The translations under genes were made by a program, and so were the position numbers. A stretch of DNA of 26,310 bases from a virus: positions 1-26,310 of IMG/VR virus record IMGVR_UViG_3300027973_000196. The stretch is one strand, 5' to 3'. The first letter of the stretch is position 1. Every line of letters starts with the position of its first letter. The notes beneath the pieces are model-generated. The model had not been told where the DNA came from, ran no database searches, and saw only the letters and a program-made list of their open reading frames with translations. Positions 6,078-14,590 of the stretch are shown here, piece by piece.

Positions 6078-8573
6078 TTATTTCCTTCTTGGCGGGGGTT
6101 CCGCCGTTATTTTCTCAAAATCCGGGGCGCGTTCAGGTTCGGTATCGCCTGGCGCCCACCAATAGCGTTGGCCAGTTTCTCGTCTGTAACGTGCTTCCAT
6201 TTCCCGCATTCGTTGTTTAGCTTCAGGATCGCCCCAAATCTGTAAACGATCCAGGAGTTGACGCTCTAATGCCAGGCGCAAATACCATATTGAGGACCCT
6301 GGGGTATAGCGTCCACCGTATGAAATCAGCTCACGCATGAAGTGGGTATCCTTGCCAGTTGCCAATTCCTGAAGGTTGCCGATAGTTAAACGGCGCGTAT
6401 CGTCCAAGAATCCTACTACCGGGCCGGCCACGGTTTGCTCTAGGCCGCCGCCAAAACGGTTTACGTCATTAAATAGGAAGTCTCCCAAGATACCCAGGCC
6501 ACCGCCCTGGAGCAATGCCGCACCCCAAAACTCAGGGGTCATTACCGTACGGGGATCGCGCCCCTTGGTAACTTCTTTAAGTTGCATGGCCATGGCGCCA
6601 AATAGAGTTGTCGAGATAACTAGGTCAGCAAAGTACGCACCCTTCTTACCAAAGTTTTCCTGGTTCACGGCGCGCATTACGTGAGTGTTTAATAACGTAA
6701 CTGGGAAATTCTTATACATAGCGAACGACCTAGACAATTCACCCACAAACGTACCAGGGCGCGATTCTCCTACCAGCATGACGCGACCACGAACAGATGC
6801 CGATGGTACGGCAAACTCCGTCTCAGTCTGAATCATCTCTAGCATACGTGTCGCTAGATCGTCAGCGCGTCCTGGTTGCAGATCATTACGTAAGGCAATC
6901 TCTTCAGGGCGTAGGAATGTTGCGCCTTCGTGTTCGTATAAACCGGAAGAACGGATGACATCCCAATTACCCTCGGCCATGCCGTACCTGGTCAAAGTAT
7001 CCTGGAGCGGCTTGTCTAACTCATTGAATTTCTTACCAGCATTCTCGGCCAGGTATCCCATAAATTCCATACCAAAGGCCCAACGTCCGGCCTGGGTCCA
7101 TGGGGATAACCCTGTAATCCGCATGACGGTATCTGAAATGCGACGCGTGATTTCAGGGCCAGTCATATCACCTACAAAACGTGCCTGGGCAGTCGCAACG
7201 CTGGTCCAGTTTTCTGCGATCAATCCCAGGCGCGATGCCAGGCGTCCTTTTTCGTCAATGTTCAGCGGCACCAGGTTATCCATTACTCGCTTGATTACAT
7301 CGGATGCGGGTATTCCCGATGCTTTAGCGGCAATGCGCTGGAAGTTTAAGTCAGTCAATGCAGATACCGCGGCCGCGCCAAGTTGCGCCGATTGTAGTAT
7401 TTGACGCAAGCCGGCAAAGCCCCTGGCTACGTTGCCATCGACTGGCGATGCAGTAGATCCATTTAGGATCGCGTACATAGAATCAAACATTCCCATCTGA
7501 GAGTTGGCCTTATCGACCATCTTTCCTTCAGGATTATTTGCTTCTTTAAGCTTGGCGTCTTGCATGACGGTTTGATGGATATAGCGAATAGTCGCATTAG
7601 GGTTAGGCCCTAGTATCTCCATCATGGATATATCCCGTGACATTCCTTCTAGGTGATTAACCATGGTAACGAACGGTTCGGGATTTCCAAATTTCTCCTG
7701 GTACTCTAGCCAAGCATCAGCATTCTTAAATGATAAGAATCGATGATCCTGGTTACGGTTAGCCAGGGACCGGCCACCACCAGCTCCGGACGGTTTAACC
7801 TTATTCCATCCTTCCGTCGCAATAGAATCAAAGACTTGTGCTAGGGCCAGCTCTAATCTTTCGGGCGTAAACTTTAGGCCGCTACGCTCATCAATCATCT
7901 TTTGAGGATCTAAACGCTCGCGAATAAAGTTTGTCCACTCTTCGCGCCCAGCCTTGCGTACAAGCATCGAATCATGGATCTGAGGCATACCCCAATCCTT
8001 ACGATTTGGAATGGCACCACCGGCCGCATTAAAGCGCTGGCGGGCATAATCGGCCGCAGTTGACCAGGACTGTGCTAATTCTTTTGCGGCGGCCGATCCG
8101 GTATCTTCTCCGAATACTTCGCGCACTAGGTCCTTGGCCATAGCTTTATTACCCAGGCTACCAGTTGCGCCGCGACGTCTAAAGGTTGCCAGGACGTCAT
8201 CCATCTTAGAATAGATTTGACCGAGTACGGCTTTGCGCCTGGCTTCCACGTTGGAATACTTGGCAAACTCATCTCGATCTAGTAGTGCCTGGGCCGCTTT
8301 ACCCAGGCTTTCGCCATTGGCATACTGGTTTAAATCAAAACTAATCTTTTGCCAGTTGCGGATCTGCAACATTTTGACGCGCTTACTTTCAATGGCTTCT
8401 TTTTGCAATGCGTCAAACGTATCCTTGGCGGCCTGATTGCTGGCCTGTTCAGGACCCATCTTTGTCGCGTACTCTGCCTCTAGCTCATCAAATAGGCCGC
8501 GGGCTTTTGCCGCCTGGTTAGCTGAGATCTTGCCTTCGTTCTCGCCATTATCAATACATTCTCTAAAGCTCAT
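6078..8573 (-). CDS. Large internal/ejection-type virion protein (831 aa)
   Basis: 831 aa, largely helical. The N-terminal 150 residues are charged helices (SFRECIDNGENEGKISANQA). The middle holds conserved-looking stretches such as NRNQDHRFLSFKNADAWLEY and DISMMEILGPNPNATIRYIH. The C-terminal third contains hydrophobic segments around 645-660 (LVISTTLFGAMAMQ) and 684-698 (ALLQGGGLGILGDFLF), then TPGSSIWYLRLALERQLLDR and GQRYWWAPGD. The last blocks recur in large phage virion proteins that follow the gp16-like gene and may contact or cross the membrane during DNA ejection. I chose the ATG at 8573 over the GTG at 8582 because it makes an ATGA overlap with the upstream stop and has AGGGTG six bases before it. 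The precise role is inferred. Confidence 0.65.
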   Translation of the reverse strand: MSFRECIDNGENEGKISANQAAKARGLFDELEAEYATKMGPEQASNQAAKDTFDALQKEAIESKRVKMLQIRNWQKISFDLNQYANGESLGKAAQALLDRDEFAKYSNVEARRKAVLGQIYSKMDDVLATFRRRGATGSLGNKAMAKDLVREVFGEDTGSAAAKELAQSWSTAADYARQRFNAAGGAIPNRKDWGMPQIHDSMLVRKAGREEWTNFIRERLDPQKMIDERSGLKFTPERLELALAQVFDSIATEGWNKVKPSGAGGGRSLANRNQDHRFLSFKNADAWLEYQEKFGNPEPFVTMVNHLEGMSRDISMMEILGPNPNATIRYIHQTVMQDAKLKEANNPEGKMVDKANSQMGMFDSMYAILNGSTASPVDGNVARGFAGLRQILQSAQLGAAAVSALTDLNFQRIAAKASGIPASDVIKRVMDNLVPLNIDEKGRLASRLGLIAENWTSVATAQARFVGDMTGPEITRRISDTVMRITGLSPWTQAGRWAFGMEFMGYLAENAGKKFNELDKPLQDTLTRYGMAEGNWDVIRSSGLYEHEGATFLRPEEIALRNDLQPGRADDLATRMLEMIQTETEFAVPSASVRGRVMLVGESRPGTFVGELSRSFAMYKNFPVTLLNTHVMRAVNQENFGKKGAYFADLVISTTLFGAMAMQLKEVTKGRDPRTVMTPEFWGAALLQGGGLGILGDFLFNDVNRFGGGLEQTVAGPVVGFLDDTRRLTIGNLQELATGKDTHFMRELISYGGRYTPGSSIWYLRLALERQLLDRLQIWGDPEAKQRMREMEARYRRETGQRYWWAPGDTEPERAPDFEKITAEPPPRRK

Positions 8574-11500
8574 TTTACGCACCCTATCAAGCGCTCTAAC
8601 ATAGACTTGTCTTGTTCAAAGTCTGCCAAAATTTCTCTTACAGTTGTCACTTCCGATACTCTTTCACCAGTTTGTGGATCAATTCTTTCCGCTACCGGTA
8701 TCTCTAAATCCATTAGATCCTGATTGCGCTTGCCGTTCGTGCCGATCTGTGCTAATGTTAAGTCAGGAGTGTCCTTTATGAAATCATCTAAAAAAGTAGA
8801 ATTTCTCGATGTTGAAGGTATCCCGGTGACTTTAGGTTCGGTTCCCGGTTTCGCTGGCCTTTGCGCCGCCTGGGATAAATCTTCCCCAAGAGCCTTCCCA
8901 GCTGATTCAGCGTTACGTAACGGTGCGCCGATTGATAAGGCCGAGTTCGAACGATTGAGAACGGCCGCTAACGCTTCATCGTAAGCCGGCTTCATTTCAG
9001 CATTCATTGAATCAATTCTTGCTTGTTCCGCTTTAGTAGGTTGACGATTCTCGCTAGAGATCATACGTAACATTTTGTTGCGTTCAGCATATAGATCGTG
9101 ATAGTTATCTTTGACGGCCATAAATTCCGGGACGCTAATTTGTATCTCAGCAATATGCCCTTCAATCTCAACATTCATTTTAATGTCGCGATAACCGCCA
9201 TCCATTGATTTCATTTGTGGATCTAATAGATTTCTGAATCCACTATCTAAAACATTATGTACGTTGCGTATTTCCTTTAGCGCGACGCCAGCTTGTTGAA
9301 ATGTATCAACGATTAATGTTGCTCTTAGTATGTCTTTGATTTGACTTGCATCACCAGCGTAATCAAATAGAATTTTTTCTACTGCACGGCTTGATCCTTT
9401 TAGATCTGCACCTTTGTATTCTGCATTGACCAGGTTAGCAAGTTCACGGTTTACTCTATCAAAATTTTCTTTTCTGATTGCCGCGTCCTGGTACAAGCCT
9501 CGCAACACTTCCTGATCTTGTGGCGCAAGCTTAATGATGTCATCTTCATTTAATGACTTAGCAACATACTCATCAACGGTAATCGGTTTTCCGCCGCCAG
9601 GGATCTCATCTAGCAATGAGTTTTGCATAAGATCGCCCTGGGCTTTTGCACCAGCTGATCCAGGGCCTTCGTCAAAAGTTTTTAGCTCGTCTGCGCCTGG
9701 TTCTGCGATTCGATTGTTTTGCGCCGGAGTTGTGAAATCGCCGCGATCTCCGCCATTTGGTACCCTTTCATAACTCCCGTCCTCAATTGCTCTCCGGACA
9801 CTTTCGGTAAATTCGCGGACGTAAGCTTCAGTTTTGGTTCCGCCCCCGTCTTTCCACGCCTTGGCGATTCGGGTGAGATTGTCTGAGATGGGTCCCCGGA
9901 CGTTTGCGTTATTTTCAATGATAGCGATTGCTTTGCCATAAATAGCCTCTTTTTCTTCGTTAGTCATTTTGGCCAAAGTGTTGCCGGCCTTCTCAATATC
10001 AGTTGCATTTTTTACCAGGGTCGCAAACAGTTCGCGATCCTTACGCATTTCTTTCATGGCGCGATCAAGAATCTTGGCCCGCTCCAAGAATAAGCTTTCT
10101 GCAATATCTTCGTCGCCAAATAATCCGCCTTGTTCGGTTTTTATAAAACCGGCCTCTCTTGCCTGGCGTACGATTTGCTCTGCCTGGATCGCATTCGCTG
10201 GTTCCAGGCGTTTAAGTAATTGAAGGATTGCAAGTTGCTGAGTTTCTTCTGTAATGTACCGACCAACAATTGCGCCATAGTGTGGCGGCACTACATCATT
10301 AACGACTGCGTTAAATGCTTTAGGACCAAGCGTCGCAAGTTCATTTGCTTGTTTTACAAACTGCGAACGTGGCGGCAATGACTTAATTAGTTCAGGCGCG
10401 TCTCTTAATATCTTGGCCGCATCGACCAGGGTGCCGGTGCCTTCTGCTAGGTTCTTGCCAGCGGCCGTTGCCCTGGCATAACCAGGATCAAATCCATCTT
10501 TTTCGCGAATCTTAAAAGCATAAATTTGAATGTCTTGTGTTGGGTCAGCTTCTTGCAAGCGCTTTGCCAGGCCCAGGCGTTGATGGCCGTCAGCAATAAA
10601 TGTCCGTCCGTCTGCAAATTCATAAACGATTGCCGTATTGGCTTTAACTGGATCCCACTTGCTGATGTCCTTTAATCTTTCTGTAACGCCCAGGACATCG
10701 CCACCAGCTTTAAACTGAAATAGCTCTGCATTGACCAGGAGATCTTTTGGTTTGTACGCAAAAATCTCATTGTTTAGGTTGTCATGAAAATAAATATCGG
10801 TAGAGCGAACGATTGCGCTTTCAGGCGGCACAGTTGTGATCTTAGTTGAATCACCATTGTTTACTGCGTTATAAGACTGATCGATGCGGGCATTATGTTC
10901 TAAGTTGCCGGTGTCATCCTTTAAAACATTGCCTTGATTTGTAGTGTCATAAATACCATCCATCTCTTTCATCAGCTTTACATCGGGATCCATCTCATAC
11001 GGACGACCCTCTTTAGCGGCCTTGGCTTTGCCTAGTGCCTCAATGCCATTGATGAGTTGATTTTTAGTAAATTGGAATGCGGGTTTTGCACCCATTAAAA
11101 CGCCGGTGACTGCGCCAGCTCCAGCGGCGGCCATTCCCACGTTAGTAAAAAATGTTTTGTAATCGTATGGAAGATCGAGTTGCTTATACCAGTCTGCGAC
11201 TTCTGTTTGAATAACCGCTTCTGATCCAGCTCCAATGACTGCCTGGCGTAATACTTCTTTTGCAATATTGCTAGATCCACCACTAACTACCATGGCCGCA
11301 AGGTTTGGCGGATCAGTTATTGATGAGACTATGCCACCAGCCATTTCACCTAAAAATCCAGTAAAGGTTTGGCGAGATGCTACATCAACGTTAACGTCTC
11401 CGGATTTGATTGCGCTCTTTTTTGCTCTTTCAAATATTGCGTCATTGTCAAGACTAATCAAATCCGGAAAAACGTCAGGTTGTTGTTTGACAAAATCTAG

Positions 11501-11791
11501 TATTTGCTTTGATGAATAGTTGTAACCTCTAATTGGCGTATCAGGGGATGCCGCGTAACCGCCAAGATAGTTACCTGGGTTATTAAACTTTTTCCCAGTT
11601 TTTTCTTGTATCTCTTTGACAATTGGATCCCATTGCTCACGTAAATTTACGGGGCGTGAATCACTACGGTTAAGCTTTAAAGTTGCCTGGTATGCCGCAT
11701 CATAGTTTTCAGAAAAGCCAGTATCTTCTCCACCACCAAGAGGTTTGAATGGAGTTGCCGTTGGGTTTATTTCGTCAAAAACGAAACTCAT
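8570..11791 (-). CDS. gp16-like ejection protein with ParB-like and RelA/SpoT-like segments
   Basis: 1073 aa; by position and size the counterpart of the T7 gp16 internal core protein. Residues 145-235 are Gly/Ala-rich and hydrophobic (EMAGGIVSSITDPPNLAAMV, AAAGAGAVTGVLMG), as in proteins that form the ejection channel. Residues about 345-430 resemble the ParB/DdrB-like fold, with DGRTFIADGHQRLGLAKRL at 394-412. A helical part follows (437-670). Residues 790-905 look like a RelA/SpoT nucleotidyltransferase: K798-x7-K806, IKDILRATLIVD with D820, GGYRDIKMNV with Y867, AEIQIS with E882 and Q884, and H898. D820 and E882 line up with the Mg-binding Asp and Glu of (p)ppGpp synthetases. Lys replaces the usual His after the GYR motif (K871). 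No lytic transglycosylase motif is visible. Domain calls are by eye; activity is not shown. Confidence 0.75.
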   Translation of the reverse strand: MSFVFDEINPTATPFKPLGGGEDTGFSENYDAAYQATLKLNRSDSRPVNLREQWDPIVKEIQEKTGKKFNNPGNYLGGYAASPDTPIRGYNYSSKQILDFVKQQPDVFPDLISLDNDAIFERAKKSAIKSGDVNVDVASRQTFTGFLGEMAGGIVSSITDPPNLAAMVVSGGSSNIAKEVLRQAVIGAGSEAVIQTEVADWYKQLDLPYDYKTFFTNVGMAAAGAGAVTGVLMGAKPAFQFTKNQLINGIEALGKAKAAKEGRPYEMDPDVKLMKEMDGIYDTTNQGNVLKDDTGNLEHNARIDQSYNAVNNGDSTKITTVPPESAIVRSTDIYFHDNLNNEIFAYKPKDLLVNAELFQFKAGGDVLGVTERLKDISKWDPVKANTAIVYEFADGRTFIADGHQRLGLAKRLQEADPTQDIQIYAFKIREKDGFDPGYARATAAGKNLAEGTGTLVDAAKILRDAPELIKSLPPRSQFVKQANELATLGPKAFNAVVNDVVPPHYGAIVGRYITEETQQLAILQLLKRLEPANAIQAEQIVRQAREAGFIKTEQGGLFGDEDIAESLFLERAKILDRAMKEMRKDRELFATLVKNATDIEKAGNTLAKMTNEEKEAIYGKAIAIIENNANVRGPISDNLTRIAKAWKDGGGTKTEAYVREFTESVRRAIEDGSYERVPNGGDRGDFTTPAQNNRIAEPGADELKTFDEGPGSAGAKAQGDLMQNSLLDEIPGGGKPITVDEYVAKSLNEDDIIKLAPQDQEVLRGLYQDAAIRKENFDRVNRELANLVNAEYKGADLKGSSRAVEKILFDYAGDASQIKDILRATLIVDTFQQAGVALKEIRNVHNVLDSGFRNLLDPQMKSMDGGYRDIKMNVEIEGHIAEIQISVPEFMAVKDNYHDLYAERNKMLRMISSENRQPTKAEQARIDSMNAEMKPAYDEALAAVLNRSNSALSIGAPLRNAESAGKALGEDLSQAAQRPAKPGTEPKVTGIPSTSRNSTFLDDFIKDTPDLTLAQIGTNGKRNQDLMDLEIPVAERIDPQTGERVSEVTTVREILADFEQDKSMLERLIGCVK

Positions 11792-14046
11792 TTGATGCCT
11801 TCTCTTTGTTTAACGCGTTCAGCAAGATCCCTAAAGTTAACTGTTAGAGCGGATCTATCTTTGATGGTAAATGCTAGTGGGCTTGTTTTGCCGCGATAAT
11901 CTTCGTAATACCATACGGCGCGATCTGCGTCGATAAATGCGGGATAACCCTTACGTAAGCGCTCAATAGTAAACTTTCTGCCCTGGTCATCTTCGGGCAA
12001 ACCATTAGATACTGCGGCAAAATCATCATACGTTGCGCGCTTAATGATGTCTTTAAAACTGTCCTGGGCAACGTTGCCTGGAATTGGAATGCGTGTACCT
12101 TGATACTCAATGATGCCGCCATAGGGTTTGCCATTTTTAGCGACTGTCATTCCGGATGCTTCCTGGAATGCTTGCTTATACATATCATCATCAAATACAG
12201 TTTTACCGGCAACAATAGCGCGCTGAGTGTAAATATTATCAGCCGTTGAAATAATTGCAGAGCGTGTCTTAGGTGCAAAAGCATAGGCGCTACCTAATTG
12301 GTCAGCAATAACGCTTTTCTTGGCCATGGCATCGCCCGATCCTTCGAATGGTTTATTGCCGGCTTGAAGTTGCTTCATACCATTTAATGAATCGTACACG
12401 GTTTGCTTGTTGGCACCGGCAATAACTAATCCACCAGCATGAGCAAACTCCGGCGCAAACTTAGAGATCTCGCCCATAGCATTTCTTGAATCTTTTCCGA
12501 ATCCTTGATTCATTACACCAAGCAATGCAATTTGCTGGTCAGGACTAGCGCTTTGCAAAAATGTAGTTAATGCGCCAGCTTCATCCTGGGAGAAGTATTT
12601 GGGCGTTATGCTCATGTTTGCCGCAAAAGTTTTAGATTGCGTAATGCGCTCGCTAATTTGTTTTGTCAGATCTACTGGGGCCGCGGCAAAATTAAGCGTC
12701 TTAACTTCGGTAAATCCAGTTTGATTCATGTAGCTAACCGGATCTTTTTCCAGCATAGATGTTTTATGGCTTAATGATTTTTGAGCTACATCAATCAGCA
12801 TTGCTTGTTCAAGAGACGCGCCACCAGTTGTTTTTGACTGTGCATCGCGAACCCAGTCGCCCAATTGCATGGGTGACATTTTATTAAATCCAATAGAGTT
12901 TTGACGCAATACACTTAGGTAATTAACCTGGCGCATAGTTGGATCATTTGCCGGTAATCCCAGGCTACGGGCGCGGCCCATTATTTCATTGACTACGCCT
13001 TCGCTTGGTACCTGGCCAAGAGTAATAATGCGTAATGATTCGCTTACGTCCGTCTTTAACTCTGTACGCAACGCTCTAAACTGTGCGTCCCTGGAGCGTA
13101 GATCCGCCTCAATCTCATTGACCAGGGCTCCCATTCTGTTTACATCAATGCCGCGAGTAACGCGATCTTGCTTTAATGGATTACCTTCTTTGTCGTATAG
13201 ATCGCCAATAGGACCACGGCCCAGGTCGGCCTTGACTTGTTTTAAGAATGCGGCTTTGTTAGGAGACTTTTCATATTCTCTTCTAAATCGCGCCATGTGA
13301 GCTTGCTCTGCAACGCTTTGCATTTGACGCTCTACTTCTACTGGACCAAAACCACCGCCAATTGCAAATTGTTTTAGAGCTTGTAATTCCTGAAATAGCA
13401 TTGCCTCTGAGCCGTTAACTCCGCTTGACATGATACGAATTGCGTCCTGGCCACGTTGATCTAATCCGGCCAGGGTTGTTGCTTTTAATTGTTGTGCTAC
13501 ACGATCGTTATGCTTTTCTGAAATTTCCAAGAAACCAACATTTTTCATGCGATCTAAATCGCCAGCTATGCGGCCACGATATTTAGGATCTACTAAATCT
13601 ACTACCGATTCCAGGCCATCTCTTACACCAGCCGTATCCGCTATAAATTGAATTGGATCGGCATTGGGGTCATTCTTATAGGCCTGGATTTTTTCGCTAA
13701 CAAGACGACGGCCATCGTTTTGCAGTTGCAAAATAACCAATTCATTAGCTTGATCGTATGCGGCTTTGTCAAAAGCAGAGCGCGGCATTCCACTTTCTTT
13801 TGTAGATTGCAATACTTGTTTTGCTTTTTCTGCCGTATCTACTGACGCGCGACCTTGTTCCTCGGCTTGTTCCATACCAATCTTGCCGGCATATTTAATT
13901 ACCGCATCAAGCGAGCGTTGTTGCGATTCAGCCAGGTTTCGGCTTTCGCGCATAATCGGGACATATTCCACGCCAGGCATTTGAGCTGGCCTAAATGGGT
14001 CAATTGCGACGCCTGTTGATTGATACCTTGGAAGTCTCTCTGCCAT
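11788..14046 (-). CDS. gp15-like internal virion protein (752 aa)
   Basis: 752 aa, close to the 747 aa of T7 gp15, and in the same place between gp14-like and gp16-like genes. It is mostly helical and polar, with long charged stretches (GMEQAEEQGRASVDTAEKAK, KHNDRVAQQLKATTLAGLDQ). The C-terminal region (ATYDDFAAVSNGLPEDDQGR ... RKGYPAFIDADRAVWYYEDY) resembles the end of gp15-type proteins. T7 gp15 forms part of the inner core and of the tube through which DNA enters the cell. Its ATG is two bases after the gp14-like stop, and its own stop overlaps the next ATG (ATGA). The sequence itself is not distinctive enough to name without the context. Confidence 0.7.
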   Translation of the reverse strand: MAERLPRYQSTGVAIDPFRPAQMPGVEYVPIMRESRNLAESQQRSLDAVIKYAGKIGMEQAEEQGRASVDTAEKAKQVLQSTKESGMPRSAFDKAAYDQANELVILQLQNDGRRLVSEKIQAYKNDPNADPIQFIADTAGVRDGLESVVDLVDPKYRGRIAGDLDRMKNVGFLEISEKHNDRVAQQLKATTLAGLDQRGQDAIRIMSSGVNGSEAMLFQELQALKQFAIGGGFGPVEVERQMQSVAEQAHMARFRREYEKSPNKAAFLKQVKADLGRGPIGDLYDKEGNPLKQDRVTRGIDVNRMGALVNEIEADLRSRDAQFRALRTELKTDVSESLRIITLGQVPSEGVVNEIMGRARSLGLPANDPTMRQVNYLSVLRQNSIGFNKMSPMQLGDWVRDAQSKTTGGASLEQAMLIDVAQKSLSHKTSMLEKDPVSYMNQTGFTEVKTLNFAAAPVDLTKQISERITQSKTFAANMSITPKYFSQDEAGALTTFLQSASPDQQIALLGVMNQGFGKDSRNAMGEISKFAPEFAHAGGLVIAGANKQTVYDSLNGMKQLQAGNKPFEGSGDAMAKKSVIADQLGSAYAFAPKTRSAIISTADNIYTQRAIVAGKTVFDDDMYKQAFQEASGMTVAKNGKPYGGIIEYQGTRIPIPGNVAQDSFKDIIKRATYDDFAAVSNGLPEDDQGRKFTIERLRKGYPAFIDADRAVWYYEDYRGKTSPLAFTIKDRSALTVNFRDLAERVKQREGIK

Positions 14047-14048
14047 AA

Positions 14049-14588
14049 TTACGTACTCTTATCTGTTACTGGGGCCGGCGAACTTCTGCCAGACATTGAA
14101 GAATACGCCGCGGCCTGGCCAACCGTGCCAATTGCCTGGTACAAGCCAGCTTGTTTTGCCGCCGCTCCTGATGCGCGTAAAATGTCTGCGTTTGCCGATC
14201 CGGAATATCTATAAACGTTGGCCTGGAATCCAGCAGATGAAGATGCTAATTTTGCATTTTCCTGGGATAAATCAAAATCGGTATAACCTTCGCGTAATGC
14301 GTAAGTTTGTAATGATCCAGCTGATCCGCTAAATGGATCAATTGCACCGGCACCAGCTCTCGCTCTTACAGTTGAGAGTGTGCGATTAATGTTTACAAGT
14401 GTTTTAACGCCTTCCTGGCGGGCGCGAATTGCCTCGGTACGCCCTTGCATTTCAGCTTGTTGTGCTTGAAAACCAGCCTGGATGTTAGCCTGTTCAGCCT
14501 GGGCGTTGTAAATTTTTTGCTGAGTTTTGCCCTGTTCATATTGCCCATAGGCGGATACCAGCATTGCGGCGATTGCGACGGCGGCCAT
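14049..14588 (-). CDS. gp14-like internal virion protein (179 aa)
   Basis: 179 aa. It begins with a hydrophobic Ala-rich stretch (MAAVAIAAMLVSAYGQYEQG), then a Gln-rich helix (KIYNAQAEQANIQAGFQAQQ) and small-residue-rich segments. T7 gp14 has 196 aa, a similar Ala/Gln-rich helical make-up and the same place after the tail tubular B gene. In T7 this protein leaves the virion first and enters the outer membrane. The gene lies two bases after the tail tubular B stop and two bases before the gp15-like start. The call rests on order, length and composition together. Confidence 0.7.
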   Translation of the reverse strand: MAAVAIAAMLVSAYGQYEQGKTQQKIYNAQAEQANIQAGFQAQQAEMQGRTEAIRARQEGVKTLVNINRTLSTVRARAGAGAIDPFSGSAGSLQTYALREGYTDFDLSQENAKLASSSAGFQANVYRYSGSANADILRASGAAAKQAGLYQAIGTVGQAAAYSSMSGRSSPAPVTDKST

Positions 14589-14590
14589 AA

